Shown here in pieces: positions 1 to 8,927 of a DNA stretch of 20,925 nt. The DNA is taken from IMG/VR virus record IMGVR_UViG_3300009074_000046, positions 1 to 20,925 of that record; one strand, 5' to 3'. The position numbers and the translations under genes are program-made. How positions within the stretch are numbered: the stretch's first letter is position 1; each line of letters opens with the position of its first letter. The DNA comes from a virus. The notes under the pieces are model-generated. The model worked only from the letters and a program-made list of their open reading frames with translations. It was not told the origin of the DNA and ran no database searches.

Positions 1-2755
1 CATTTAGTGTATTAGTTGAAAGGGATATTCCAGTTCCTGCTACTATGGCAGTCTTTGCCATTGGAATTTGGTCATCTGCTAAAGTCAATGTACCACCTGA
101 TACATCTAACGTTTTTCCTGAACCTACAGTAACATCCGAGGTAGCTATTGTTGTACCATCTATTGTTCCAGAGTCAATATCTACTTTAGAGATATTTACT
201 TCTCCACTACCATTTGGTGTAAGATTAATATGCCCATTGGTATCTGAAGAAATAATAGTATTACCATTGATGTTAATATTATCCACCTGAAGGGCAGTTA
301 ATGTTCCGACTGAAGCTAGGTTAGGCATTGCAGTAATCTCGTCATCAAAGTACGCTGACAGGTCTGTAACAGCCACTTGAACCATTGTTCCGTTGTCGTT
401 CATCACTACACGATCAGCATCGGCTACAGTTGTTGAGGTTGCAGATGTATCTCCATCTAAAATATTTAATTCAGACGTTGTTATTGTTCCCCCATCTATA
501 ATCTCAAGCTCAGCTTCATTTATATTAGCAGAACCAATAACAAAACTTGTACCAGTAATTGCTCCAGCCCCTAGTGTTCCAGAGGTTGATAAATTCTCAT
601 TACCAAAACTTATTGCTCCAGATGAGTCTGTTATTGATCCGTTGGCTAAAGTAAGGTTGCCAATCGTAGATCCTGTTGCTGCTGAGATTGTGCTCGTAAA
701 TGTAGAAGCATCATCTGCCGTTAAAGCACCGATTCTTAAATTTTCATAATCTGTTATAGTAACATTTCCAGCAGTTGTGCCATCTTCATCCGTATCAATT
801 AATGCAAACTGATTAGCAGATTCATCAAATATAAAAGCGACATTTGCTGGGGTTGAATCACTAGAACCTCTTTTAATTACAATACCAGCATCGAATGCGT
901 TATTGCTAGGTTGTGAATCGTATTTATTTAAAAGGATTAATGGATCTTCTACGTTAAGATTTGTTGTAGAAACTTCTTGAACAGTTCCTGTTGTAGTTAA
1001 TGTTCCACTAATATTTACATTTGTAGCTGATAGAGTTGATCCAGAAAAACTTAAATCAGAATCTTCTGTTAATAAACCATTTGTACCATAGATTGCTACT
1101 CTGCCAGAAGTCTGTGAATCGGCTGTTAATGTTGAAGCTCTAAATCCATGAGAGCCAATATCTAAATCTGTTGAAGCAGATATTCCAGCAGTAGTTAAAG
1201 CTGAGATTGTAACAGCTGCTATCGTGCCACCTTCTACTTTGTTTCCAGATATTTGATTATCTGCTAAAGTTAAAGTTCCTCCAGATATATCAATCGTTCC
1301 AGTTGTTGTAAAGTTGCTTGATCCAATATCAATCGCACCAAATCCAGAGCTTATTGCTCCAGCATTTAAAGTTCCAACGCTTGTTATCTGAGTTTGAGCT
1401 GCATCAACACTTAATGAGTGAGAAATATTCTCACCACTTGTTGCTCCAGTAGATGTTAAGCCAGTTCCAGCCGTTATGCTGTTTACAAAATCACCAGTAG
1501 TATCGGTAGCCATCGCAACACTATTAGCTTGAATAGTTGCAGTTCCATCTTCTGCTATTGCTATATCACCAGATACAGAAGCAAATATTGCATCTTCTAA
1601 GTTTTCAAAAGTTATTTTACCAGAGGCATCATCCGTAGCATCCACCATAGCAATAAAGTCTGCATCTGCTATGCTTGTTTCGGTTGTGAGTTCGTTTAAA
1701 TCTACTGATAAAGTATGTGCTATATTCTCACCAGAAGTTGCACCAGTTGAATCAATACCAGTTCCCCCAGTAATATTCTGTACATAGTCTCCAGTAGTTT
1801 CGGTGGCAAGAATCACACCATCGTCTTTAATTGTTACAGCTCCAGAGCTTACTGAGAAATTATCTGAGCTAAATGATGCGATACCTTTATTAGATGTAGT
1901 CGCATCTTCACCAGCAATCGTTATTGTGTTAGAGGAACCAGAGGTATCAATTCCTTCTCCACCAGCTATAGTTAGTGTTTCTGAATCTAAGTCAATGTTT
2001 AATGCACCACCTGAGTCACCCTGGAAGTCTAAATCTTGGGCTGTTACTTGGGCATCTACATAGGCCTTAACTGATTGTTGTGTAGGTACGAGTGTGGCAG
2101 AGTTAGAGTCCATACCATCTTCATCTACAAAAGCTGTGATGGTTATAGATCCGTCAGAAATACTGCCGTATTGTATAGTTCCGCTAGTGGTAAGGTTTTC
2201 GTTACCAAACGAAATAGAGCCACTACTATCTGTAATACTAGCTGAAGTAATGGTCATTGTGCCTGTTACTACGCCAGAGCTACTAATTGTAGCTAAAGTA
2301 GACGAATCATCTTTAAAACTAAAGTCTCCGCCATCTGCGTTAAATTCTATATCTCCTGCTACGTCTAGTGTAAAATCACCACTAGCTACGTCTATTTGCG
2401 CTCCATCTGAAAAATTTATGTCTCCTTCTAAGAAGAGATCTTGCCAAGCATAGCTAGACGAACCAATGTCGTAGGTGTCATCTGCTGCTGGAATTAAGTT
2501 TGAATCAATTGACCCTGTTATGGTGACCGTATCTCCAGAAGCATCTCCTAGATCTACGTTGCCAGTAAGTGATACGTTTGCTGCTGTGACTGTGCCAGAA
2601 GCGACAATGTGCCGAAATCCTGTGATATCTTTGTTAGAATCGACAACAACAGCTTTACTAGCTGCAACCGTTCCTGCGGTCACATCGCTTGAATTTGCTC
2701 TGGATACTGCGCTGTCAATTTGAGCGCCAGTATAATCTGAATTATAATTAGCCAT
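1..2755 (-). CDS. Repetitive tail fibre-like structural protein (C-terminus outside window)
   Basis: An uninterrupted minus-strand frame of 918 codons runs off the left edge, so the C-terminus is missing. The ATG at 2755 follows a strong AGGGGA ribosome site. The protein is built almost wholly of S, T, G, D, I, N and A with no hydrophobic core segments, as in beta-rich tail fibres of uncultured marine phages. Internal repeats are plain: ISFGNENL occurs near residues 177 and 710, STGATSGENI near 330 and 427, and SGGTLTLAD near 490 and 890. A DTYDIGSSSYAWQDLF-type segment near residue 85 resembles motifs found in phage fibre proteins. It is the last gene seen in the late operon, after the capsid genes. 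Its role in host contact is inferred from composition and position. No chaperone or receptor domain is visible in this part. Confidence 0.8.
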   Translation of the reverse strand, partial: MANYNSDYTGAQIDSAVSRANSSDVTAGTVAASKAVVVDSNKDITGFRHIVASGTVTAANVSLTGNVDLGDASGDTVTITGSIDSNLIPAADDTYDIGSSSYAWQDLFLEGDINFSDGAQIDVASGDFTLDVAGDIEFNADGGDFSFKDDSSTLATISSSGVVTGTMTITSASITDSSGSISFGNENLTTSGTIQYGSISDGSITITAFVDEDGMDSNSATLVPTQQSVKAYVDAQVTAQDLDFQGDSGGALNIDLDSETLTIAGGEGIDTSGSSNTITIAGEDATTSNKGIASFSSDNFSVSSGAVTIKDDGVILATETTGDYVQNITGGTGIDSTGATSGENIAHTLSVDLNELTTETSIADADFIAMVDATDDASGKITFENLEDAIFASVSGDIAIAEDGTATIQANSVAMATDTTGDFVNSITAGTGLTSTGATSGENISHSLSVDAAQTQITSVGTLNAGAISSGFGAIDIGSSNFTTTGTIDISGGTLTLADNQISGNKVEGGTIAAVTISALTTAGISASTDLDIGSHGFRASTLTADSQTSGRVAIYGTNGLLTEDSDLSFSGSTLSATNVNISGTLTTTGTVQEVSTTNLNVEDPLILLNKYDSQPSNNAFDAGIVIKRGSSDSTPANVAFIFDESANQFALIDTDEDGTTAGNVTITDYENLRIGALTADDASTFTSTISAATGSTIGNLTLANGSITDSSGAISFGNENLSTSGTLGAGAITGTSFVIGSANINEAELEIIDGGTITTSELNILDGDTSATSTTVADADRVVMNDNGTMVQVAVTDLSAYFDDEITAMPNLASVGTLTALQVDNININGNTIISSDTNGHINLTPNGSGEVNISKVDIDSGTIDGTTIATSDVTVGSGKTLDVSGGTLTLADDQIPMAKTAIVAGTGISLSTNTLN

Positions 2756-2804
2756 TTATGTTCCCCTGTTAATAGACTTCAATTAAATGGGAATTAGACT
2801 ACAT

Positions 2805-3026
2805 CTATATCTTTTGACCGTTAGCCATTCGCTTGCAGTCAGATTGTGCTTTGAACTCTTTTCCAGGCCAACCGCCACCTTTAAGTTTAAATAAAGGCCC
2901 ACTCATAAGTTTTTTTAAATTCACGTTGCCACATTTACAAGTAGCAGTTTCATCTACTTTAGTCATTATCTCAAAGATGTCTTCGCATTTACTGCATTCA
3001 TAATCGAAAGTTCTAAACATTACCAT
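2805..3026 (-). CDS. FmdB-type small zinc-ribbon protein
   Basis: A 73-residue protein with an N-terminal zinc ribbon: Cys11 and Cys14 in a CSKC knuckle, Cys30 and Cys32 in CKC. This is the pattern of the FmdB/CxxC small zinc-ribbon family. The tail is a GGGW-containing basic segment. Such proteins occur in many phages beside structural genes, and their function is not established. The second Met (3020) overlaps the upstream stop as TAATG, and the first Met lies 6 nt earlier, so either could be used. The AAAGG upstream fits the first start better. It is probably translated together with the two basic proteins before it. Confidence 0.7.
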   Translation of the reverse strand: MVMFRTFDYECSKCEDIFEIMTKVDETATCKCGNVNLKKLMSGPLFKLKGGGWPGKEFKAQSDCKRMANGQKI

Positions 3027-3292
3027 TTAACCTTTGCAGCCCAATATGCTGCGCTCATCTTGCCTTTAGCTATGTTCTTACGATGTCTAGCTAAAAATGA
3101 TTTACGCCTTGCTTTTTGTGCTTTTGATCTTGGATTCTTACCAGCACCCTTAACGCCTTGCTGTCCAAAGCGAATCAATTTTACTTTAGACCCTGACTTT
3201 GCTAGAACTGCGTGACTTTTTGTTTTGTGCGCTGGTGTTCTTTTTGGTTTATTGTAACCAGAGAATTTTACACCTCTATAATTTATAGCCAT
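3020..3292 (-). CDS. Small very basic phage protein, conserved C-terminal KMSAAYWA motif
   Basis: A 90-residue protein very rich in Lys, Arg, Ala and Gly. Its C-terminal half contains RFGQQGVKGAGKNP, then ARRKSFLARHRKNIAKGK and MSAAYWAAKVKW. I recall similar small proteins close to capsid genes of marine phages, possibly the family called DUF6321, but cannot confirm the family name here. The composition suggests nucleic-acid or capsid binding, which is an inference. The start ATG (3292) overlaps the stop of the preceding 59-residue gene as TAATG, and its own stop overlaps the next gene in the same way, so the three are translationally coupled. Confidence 0.7.
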   Translation of the reverse strand: MAINYRGVKFSGYNKPKRTPAHKTKSHAVLAKSGSKVKLIRFGQQGVKGAGKNPRSKAQKARRKSFLARHRKNIAKGKMSAAYWAAKVKW

Positions 3293-3471
3293 TATCTACC
3301 TACGGCTCTTTGTGCAATCCTATGGCTCTGTGCGAAAGTTTTGCCTTTACGCATTACTGTAGCCATTTTTGATAAATGCCTTTTAGTGTGATGCGTTTTA
3401 TGCCTCTGCATTTGGCTTTTTTGTCTTGATGTTAAGCCTTTTAGATTTATGCCTTTTAGATTTGTAGCCAT
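3292..3471 (-). CDS. Small basic hypothetical protein, 59 aa
   Basis: A short minus-strand reading frame with ATG at 3471 and TAA at 3292-3294 that overlaps the next ATG (TAATG). The product is very basic and His-rich, beginning MATNLKGINLKGL and ending GKTFAQSHRIAQRAVGR. The C-terminal AQSHRIAQRA segment resembles the helix at the end of other tiny phage proteins encoded near capsid genes. No domain can be named. Support comes from the coupled overlap, the good composition and the absence of another gene in this gap. It lies just downstream of the terminator after the capsid gene. Confidence 0.6.
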   Translation of the reverse strand: MATNLKGINLKGLTSRQKSQMQRHKTHHTKRHLSKMATVMRKGKTFAQSHRIAQRAVGR

Positions 3472-3491
3472 TTATATATTACCCTGGATTT

Positions 3492-3524
3492 AAAAAAGGA
3501 ATGGGGGCTAATGAAAGCCCCCAT
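3492..3524 (-). terminator. Rho-independent terminator after the major capsid gene
   Basis: A perfect 9-bp inverted repeat (ATGGGGGCT at 3501-3509, AGCCCCCAT at 3516-3524) with a 6-nt loop. On the minus strand it is followed by TTCCTTTTTT, a good U-tract. It sits 18 nt after the capsid stop, inside the late operon, so it probably acts as a partial terminator that lowers expression of the downstream tail genes relative to the capsid. Confidence 0.85.
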
Positions 3525-3541
3525 ATAACTCCTATTAGTGA

Positions 3542-4414
3542 TTAAGGATTCTTGAACTCTTGGATTCTACCCTCAAAAACTGTGACTGCTCCGTAAAGCA
3601 TATCAGCTACGACTTTAGTACCCAAGAAGTCTACAGAATATTCGCTCTGTACTCTTGGCTCTAATTGTCTAGCTGCGGAAACGGCTGAAGGATGAAAAAT
3701 GTATCCAACTTCGGTACCAGTTCCAGTTGCAGCTCCCATGACTGTTGAGTGGAGAACAGGCATACCGTAAAGCATTCCTATTTGACCATTCTTCAATCCA
3801 GATGGGCCTGCGCCCATTTTAGAAGCATCTACGAAATCGCTGATTCCGAGCATTGCAGTATACAATGCAGGAGAAACAACAAAGTGACACTCATTCGTGT
3901 CTACATCAGCTTCCATCAAAGTCTTCATTCCGCCTCTGATTTCTGCTGCTGTGATTGTGTTGTCTGCTGCTAGAGCTGTACTATTTGTAGTTGCTGCTTC
4001 AACTTTTGATTCAATAAATGCATCATAAGTCTTAGCAAGCGCGTACGCCATACCTGATACTTCTTTTTCAAAAAGACCTGGGATTGATTGTACAGATGCT
4101 ATGTCTTCAACGAGTTTTGCAGCGTAACGATGCTGGTCAATCGTAAGATCGGCCTTTGCATGGGTTGAAGCTGCGTAAGTTACGAGTGTTTCTGCTGCTT
4201 TAGCGGCATCACTAACCTCTGCTAATTTAGGGATATGATATGTATCACCTTTATTACCTTTAACAAGGCCATTGAGGGAAGTATCAACACATTGTTCGAA
4301 CACAAGATTGCGTTCTAAATATGCTTTTATTCCATCAGTCCAAATTTCAGGTATAAAATTAGCAGCGGTGGTAGTGGTAACCGATGCGCCAGCAAAATTT
4401 TCTGATAATGCCAT
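3542..4414 (-). CDS. Major capsid protein
   Basis: A 290-residue protein. The N-terminus has TTTAANFIPEIWTDGIK and a long-helix segment typical of HK97-fold coat proteins of the P22 gp5-like/phage-coat group. The middle contains KNGQIGMLYGMPVLHST, a conserved feature in which the protein ends a strand before the A-domain, and the end has FLGTKVVADMLYGAVTVFE. No prohead protease or N-terminal delta domain is visible. That agrees with a separate scaffold gene directly upstream (4436-4966). A strong terminator follows the stop, as expected for the most abundant virion protein. Family assignment is from motif recognition; a structure search would settle which HK97-fold subgroup it belongs to. Confidence 0.85.
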   Translation of the reverse strand: MALSENFAGASVTTTTAANFIPEIWTDGIKAYLERNLVFEQCVDTSLNGLVKGNKGDTYHIPKLAEVSDAAKAAETLVTYAASTHAKADLTIDQHRYAAKLVEDIASVQSIPGLFEKEVSGMAYALAKTYDAFIESKVEAATTNSTALAADNTITAAEIRGGMKTLMEADVDTNECHFVVSPALYTAMLGISDFVDASKMGAGPSGLKNGQIGMLYGMPVLHSTVMGAATGTGTEVGYIFHPSAVSAARQLEPRVQSEYSVDFLGTKVVADMLYGAVTVFEGRIQEFKNP

Positions 4415-4435
4415 AGTGGTTATCTACTTTCCACG

Positions 4436-4966
4436 CTATTTTTTAGCGTAATTTGAAAGAACCTTATTCCAATTCCTTTGCCTCTCGTCTTTGTTCATTT
4501 CCGCGAACGGATTGACAGAGCGGTCTGGCATTGGTGTAGAGTACGATTCATTCGTTTTAACTTTCTGATTAAATGATCGAGTTACGAATTTCTGGAGTTT
4601 TGAAGTATCCAGATCTATCGCAAACTCTTTATCTTCGTCAGATAGCTGATTCAGAAGGTCTTTTCGTACAGATTCTTTAATCTGTGCGCCTTCTTCTGCC
4701 TGAGATTTGTACTCGTCTCGTTCAGACTTGTACTTGGTAGCTAAGTCCTGCCACTCGTTGTTCTTCTGCATCTCTACTTCATCTTTTTCATCGAGTTGAC
4801 CTTGCAATTCCTTTACCTTTGCTTCAGCTTCCTGGCGCTGGTGTCTGTATTTTTTCGCATCTGCGATAAGTTGTCCAACATCAGCGCTGCTGTCGGTACT
4901 TTCTTGAACATTGCCTTGTTCTACAGGTTGCTCTTCCTGAGCGACTACTTTAGAGTCCGTTTCCAT
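4436..4966 (-). CDS. Capsid scaffolding protein
   Basis: A 176-residue, highly charged protein that is mostly coiled coil. An acidic N-terminus (EEQPVEQ) leads into a long helical stretch, residues about 30-110, rich in Glu, Lys and Gln, with heptad-like spacing. The basic C-terminus, QRNWNKVLSNYAKK, is the usual capsid-binding end of scaffolds. Position directly before the major capsid gene is classical for scaffolds of this type. The ATG at 4966 follows AGGAGA with 4-5 nt spacing. No protease motif is visible. Function is inferred from composition and gene order, since scaffolds are poorly conserved in sequence. Confidence 0.8.
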   Translation of the reverse strand: METDSKVVAQEEQPVEQGNVQESTDSSADVGQLIADAKKYRHQRQEAEAKVKELQGQLDEKDEVEMQKNNEWQDLATKYKSERDEYKSQAEEGAQIKESVRKDLLNQLSDEDKEFAIDLDTSKLQKFVTRSFNQKVKTNESYSTPMPDRSVNPFAEMNKDERQRNWNKVLSNYAKK

Positions 4967-4974
4967 AATTTCTC

Positions 4975-5466
4975 CTATATGGTGTATACCTTATAACCCA
5001 TGCCGTTTTTGCGAATTTCTTTTTTGAAATTCTTAATAAGCTCATTTTCCATTTCTCTGGCAATAAGCTTTTGTTCATTTATGGGTAAAGGATTTAGTTT
5101 AGTTGATACAAATCTTACTCTAGCTCTCTTCTTTTTCTTAGGGCCTTGAAATTCCATACGTTCCGCCATATCTGGTTCAATAATTCCATATTCAAATCCA
5201 TGTGAAGAAGACTTTATATAATTAAAAGCTTTTTTCATTCTTCCTGTTAAGGTTAAATCAGGCTTACCGCTTCTACTTACTTGATTTTTAGCAGCCTTAC
5301 CAGCCATTTTACGTTTTCTATAGGCTTCGGTATAAGGAGCAAAGGGCTTCATTGCTGGATTTCGCCCTTCATTAAAGATTCTTCTTTTATGTAATTTTAA
5401 AACTGTGCGACCAACACTCTCAAAAAATGGTCTGCCAAACTTAAATGCTTTTTGAAAATTAATCAT
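4975..5466 (-). CDS. Head-tail completion / virion morphogenesis protein (Mu gpG or gp10-like)
   Basis: A 163-residue basic protein. The first third carries PFAPYTEAYRKRK and then DLTLTGRMKKAF; 'L(T)GRM...F' in a small basic protein next to the minor head gene is typical of the Mu gpG / HK97 gp10 virion-morphogenesis families that make the neck or tail-completion ring. The C-terminal helix (about 128-155) is Lys/Glu-rich. Its start overlaps the minor head gene stop as ATGA (5463-5466), indicating coupled translation. Sequence identity to a named family cannot be measured here, so the exact ring component is uncertain. Confidence 0.6.
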   Translation of the reverse strand: MINFQKAFKFGRPFFESVGRTVLKLHKRRIFNEGRNPAMKPFAPYTEAYRKRKMAGKAAKNQVSRSGKPDLTLTGRMKKAFNYIKSSSHGFEYGIIEPDMAERMEFQGPKKKKRARVRFVSTKLNPLPINEQKLIAREMENELIKNFKKEIRKNGMGYKVYTI

Positions 5467-6260
5467 CCGTAATACTCTTCTAATGTTTTTGGCACTTTAA
5501 ATGCCCTGCCTTTCTTCTTTGCCTTATCCTGCATACCTTGATAAGCTACTTTAGCTTTTTGCTGTATGTCTCTATTTTGCGTTTTAGGTGACAAAGCGAC
5601 CCATTGATGCCTACAATTAAAACCACCGCCATCTCGTAAAGCGCCTGGATATTTAGATTCTACTAGAGATTGTGTCAACCCATTCTCTTTTAACATCCGT
5701 ATACAGACAGGTCTAGTCTTAGAATCCATTGGGCCTTGATAAATCAGGCGTTGCTCTGGATTGTCCTCTAACTGTAAAAGCGTAAGCGACCTAGAGTAAG
5801 TAGCCATTGAAGTAGTAATAATCGTGTCTACTTGATACGGTTTGATCGATAGATCTCGCAGTAGCATTGCTCTAATGTCTTTTTGAGGCATCTTCTGTAG
5901 AACGCCTTGCACTAAAGATAGCCTGACCCTTTCTCCGATGTCATTCGCATAACGCAAGATAGATGCTTGTTGCATCCTGCGAAGTGCTACTAGTTGTGGT
6001 TCTGATACTTGACCAAAGAATACTGCATCGTCAAGTAATGTGTCGAATGACATCATTAGTCTATTGACCGCTTGTTGCATCTGAAGGTCAATTAGCCAGT
6101 AATCGACCATAGAGATACCGCCTATAATAATCAGTATCTCTTCTGTGGATAGCCCCTGCTCCCTTAAATTTTCTACATCTTCTGTGAATTGATTTTGAGC
6201 CTCGGTAAGTCTAGACTCAAAGTCTGCGACCGCTTGGTCGATCGTACTGTCTAAAGGCAT
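5463..6260 (-). CDS. Minor head protein, Mu F-like
   Basis: A 265-residue protein with the C-terminal Mu F/SPP1 gp7-like signature: TYSRSLT near residue 155, then YQGPMDSKTRPVC at 174-186, and GGGFNCRHQWV at 211-221. The conserved Asp179, Cys186, Cys216 and His218 are all present. The N-terminal 150 residues are helical. Mu F-type proteins sit inside the head near the portal and take part in DNA ejection and head assembly. The gene lies directly after the portal gene (TAATG overlap at 6260) and before the completion protein (ATGA overlap), the expected order. Confidence 0.85.
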   Translation of the reverse strand: MPLDSTIDQAVADFESRLTEAQNQFTEDVENLREQGLSTEEILIIIGGISMVDYWLIDLQMQQAVNRLMMSFDTLLDDAVFFGQVSEPQLVALRRMQQASILRYANDIGERVRLSLVQGVLQKMPQKDIRAMLLRDLSIKPYQVDTIITTSMATYSRSLTLLQLEDNPEQRLIYQGPMDSKTRPVCIRMLKENGLTQSLVESKYPGALRDGGGFNCRHQWVALSPKTQNRDIQQKAKVAYQGMQDKAKKKGRAFKVPKTLEEYYG

Positions 6261-7582
6261 TAGCTTTGCAGTCTATCTAAAAGCCTATTCCCTGATCCTT
6301 CTGAGTCATCTACTTCTTCGAGTAGCTTTTCAGCATCCTCTGGTAGCATATCTGGATTCTTTAGCATAAGATATGACTTGCGCGTAGCAAGTTTGTTCTG
6401 GAACAACCAGGTAAACATCTCGCGTTCTTCTGACGGTGATAGAATCTGTGGCTCTTCAAAATCTACTAGATAGTCTGCACTTAGTTTCTGACCTGTCTGC
6501 ACTTCAATAATTCTGCGGTCTATGTCATACCGATTGTGTTCCCATGCTCTCCAAGTGTCTTCGATATTGGCTTGTACCTCTGAGTAGTTGTCAATCTCTT
6601 GTACTCTCAAAGCTTCTGCTGATTCTGCGTTACCATGAGAATCAATGAACTTTACTCTTAACTGATTATTGTTTAGAGTAGTCTCTACAAGATACTTAGC
6701 ACCTTTAATTAAATCATCGATACTAGCACTTGGGCCTGTGACACCAAAGTTAGCGCCTTCTGGAAGATATAAAATCTTATCTACACCCATAGAAATGCGT
6801 GAGCGATCATCTACACCTGTTACGAACTTGACACCGATAGCACCAAGCCTGATGCACAACGATATTTCCATAGCTGCTACTGAAAGTGCTAGGTCAGCAT
6901 TTACGACATCACTAGCATCCCCAACCCAAAAGTCTCGAATTGGAGAGTAGCGATGGCAGAAGGATACTGGTAAAATTCCGTAGGGGTTGACATCCCCTTC
7001 ATTAAACGAATACTTGTCACCATGTGCATCAATACCGAAGTGTTTACCAGGCATACCATCCCTGTCTGCTGTCCATACAATATACTCTTGATTTGCAAGC
7101 TTAGACATTCCTTCGTTTTCAATAGCATAAATAACGCCAAACGGCTCTTTCTCTCCTGGTAAGAATAACGGTTCAAAGAATGGAAGTAGTTCATACTCTA
7201 CTCTATTTTTCTTCTCGTTCCATAAACTGCGGTAAGCCATCGTTCCTAGCAAAAATGTAGTCTGCTCTAATTGCCTACGCTTAGAATTAAGACCTTGTAG
7301 GTCTGCAAGTTCATTGTATCTAGGGTCTGCACTTATGCGTGGAGGTCTTTTGTAGGCTTGTCCTCTGGCCTTGCATACTCTGCGCGTTAGGTTCTGCGTG
7401 TACGTTGGAACTTGCTGGAGGCTTTCTGAGCCAAAGTATTCTCCTACATATTCCTCGATATTAAAGCCTTCGTAGAAATCTAGAAGGTATTCACGCTCTT
7501 TAGTGCGCCTTGTCTCTATGTTGCTTAGATAATCTGCTAGACTATCTATTATTAGTTGTTCTGAAAGATCTTGTATTATCAT
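6260..7582 (-). CDS. Portal protein
   Basis: A 440-residue protein forming the dodecameric portal at the capsid vertex for DNA entry and exit. The N-terminus has REYLLDFYEG and NLTRRVCKARGQAYKRPPR, and the central part contains PVSFCHRYSPIRDFWVGDASDVVNAD (shown in part) followed by a helical domain with AESAEALRVQEID. The last resembles the SAEALR element of SPP1-like/phage portal stem and wing regions. The acidic C-terminus (EDAEKLLEEVDDSEGSG) is common among portals. Position between terminase large subunit and Mu F-like protein fixes the assignment. The 4-nt gap to the terminase stop implies operon translation. Confidence 0.85.
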   Translation of the reverse strand: MIIQDLSEQLIIDSLADYLSNIETRRTKEREYLLDFYEGFNIEEYVGEYFGSESLQQVPTYTQNLTRRVCKARGQAYKRPPRISADPRYNELADLQGLNSKRRQLEQTTFLLGTMAYRSLWNEKKNRVEYELLPFFEPLFLPGEKEPFGVIYAIENEGMSKLANQEYIVWTADRDGMPGKHFGIDAHGDKYSFNEGDVNPYGILPVSFCHRYSPIRDFWVGDASDVVNADLALSVAAMEISLCIRLGAIGVKFVTGVDDRSRISMGVDKILYLPEGANFGVTGPSASIDDLIKGAKYLVETTLNNNQLRVKFIDSHGNAESAEALRVQEIDNYSEVQANIEDTWRAWEHNRYDIDRRIIEVQTGQKLSADYLVDFEEPQILSPSEEREMFTWLFQNKLATRKSYLMLKNPDMLPEDAEKLLEEVDDSEGSGNRLLDRLQS

Positions 7583-7586
7583 TTAT

Positions 7587-8927
7587 TTACCAATCTACCG
7601 TTCCTGCGGTTCTACTTTTAATTGGAAAAAGATTACACCAGAAATATCTACTGGCATCACAGGCGTGATCATTGAGTCCATCTTTTAGAGGTTCTTCTTT
7701 AAGTCTTTGGTCTTTCTTCTTCTCTGGATAGCGGTAGTTCTCAAAGCTAGATATAAACTTTTCTGCTCTGGAGTCTGCGTAAAAATGGGTATTTCCAGAA
7801 GCATCCTCAAACCAAGTACGCATATGACTAATACCGTTTGGAATGTTGCGTGAGACCTTATCTCTTCTGTATTCAACGTTAATGCCTTTCTTCCTAAAAA
7901 TCTCTATGTCTCCAATTCCACTCTGCGCTTGTACTCCTCCTCCTGCTGGATCACCGAAATAACGGATAATAGGGTATCTTTTTGCTTTAATCTTATCTGC
8001 AAAGTCTTCGGTCTTGATATTCTCTTCCCACACTTCATCTATGAGATAAATTTTATCTTTACTTGGATGTTGTTCGACCTGAAAAAATCCTGCTGCACTT
8101 GTGCGGTATCCAAAGTCGATACCCACATAGGTTGGAAGATCTGGGTTATACTTGAGTTTTTGGATGTGTATGGTGCGATCAAACGGAAAAACCCTCCCTG
8201 AAAAGCTGGTGAATTGCGCTCCGAACTCTTGTTGCCATGTTTCATATGTAAGTGTCTTCTTTAGCTCTTCAATGTCATCTTTGAAAAATGGAGACTCCCA
8301 GCTTGGGTGTTGCCAGGAATCCCAGTCTGGAAATTCTTCCGACTTTCCGCGTTGCCATAAATCATATACCCAGTTGTATCCTTCTGGTGTTGTTGTAAAG
8401 AGCGCCCAGCCTTGCTTGTCGGCTAGTGTTGGTCTGAGATACTGCTCCCATACGATTTTCCTTATCTTTGCTGCTTCTTCTACTACTAAGTGGTCTATAC
8501 CATCACCAACTAATGACTCAGGTCTGTCTGCTGACTTGACCGATACTTCGCTGTTTAGACCAGCTAGCTTCATATAGTGTACTGCACCGCTAATCTCTTT
8601 CTTGTATGCGATCGGAAGTCTGAGCTTTGTGATGATGTCTATCTTGACCTCTCGCATAATCTTGTCTGCTAAATCAAGCGTTGGGCCAACTATCCAGGTT
8701 CTCGTATTCGGAGTAAGGATGTAGGGCAAGATTTCTTTAGCAGCACTATAGCTTTTGCCTGACCTTCTTCCCTGTACGTTCACTCGAAAGCGTGCTGTCG
8801 AATTATGTACGGAAAGTTGATTAGGGCTAGGCGAGTATTCTAGGGCTTTCCAGAGCTTCTGTTTGTTTAATACTTTTCTTTTCAATGGGTGAATCTTCGT
8901 AGCCACACTCTTTGAGTAATCCCTCAA
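7587..8927 (-). CDS. terL: Terminase large subunit (ATPase and nuclease)
   Basis: DNA-packaging motor with an N-terminal ATPase and a C-terminal RNase H-fold nuclease. Walker A is VQGRRSGKS at about residues 51-59, Walker B with the catalytic Glu pair is LVVEEA at 147-152, and the coupling motif is FTTTPEG at 178-184. The nuclease starts with YVGIDFGYR (Asp271), has FGDPAGGG (Asp326) and ends with NDHACDASRYFW. Length 446 is normal. The frame opens at a TTG (8927), with GTG at 8906 and TTG at 8885 as alternatives, and no ATG precedes the Walker motif. The real start is uncertain, but any of them overlaps the small subunit gene. Confidence 0.93.
   Translation of the reverse strand: MRDYSKSVATKIHPLKRKVLNKQKLWKALEYSPSPNQLSVHNSTARFRVNVQGRRSGKSYSAAKEILPYILTPNTRTWIVGPTLDLADKIMREVKIDIITKLRLPIAYKKEISGAVHYMKLAGLNSEVSVKSADRPESLVGDGIDHLVVEEAAKIRKIVWEQYLRPTLADKQGWALFTTTPEGYNWVYDLWQRGKSEEFPDWDSWQHPSWESPFFKDDIEELKKTLTYETWQQEFGAQFTSFSGRVFPFDRTIHIQKLKYNPDLPTYVGIDFGYRTSAAGFFQVEQHPSKDKIYLIDEVWEENIKTEDFADKIKAKRYPIIRYFGDPAGGGVQAQSGIGDIEIFRKKGINVEYRRDKVSRNIPNGISHMRTWFEDASGNTHFYADSRAEKFISSFENYRYPEKKKDQRLKEEPLKDGLNDHACDASRYFWCNLFPIKSRTAGTVDW

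Noticed and set aside
45-2723. Several plus-strand open frames rich in Pro, Ser and Val
   Set aside because: They are antisense shadows of the repetitive tail gene, which is one continuous minus-strand frame with a strong ribosome site.
6901-7194. A 97-codon minus-strand frame within the portal gene
   Set aside because: Shadow of the portal gene in another frame; the portal reading has consistent family features.
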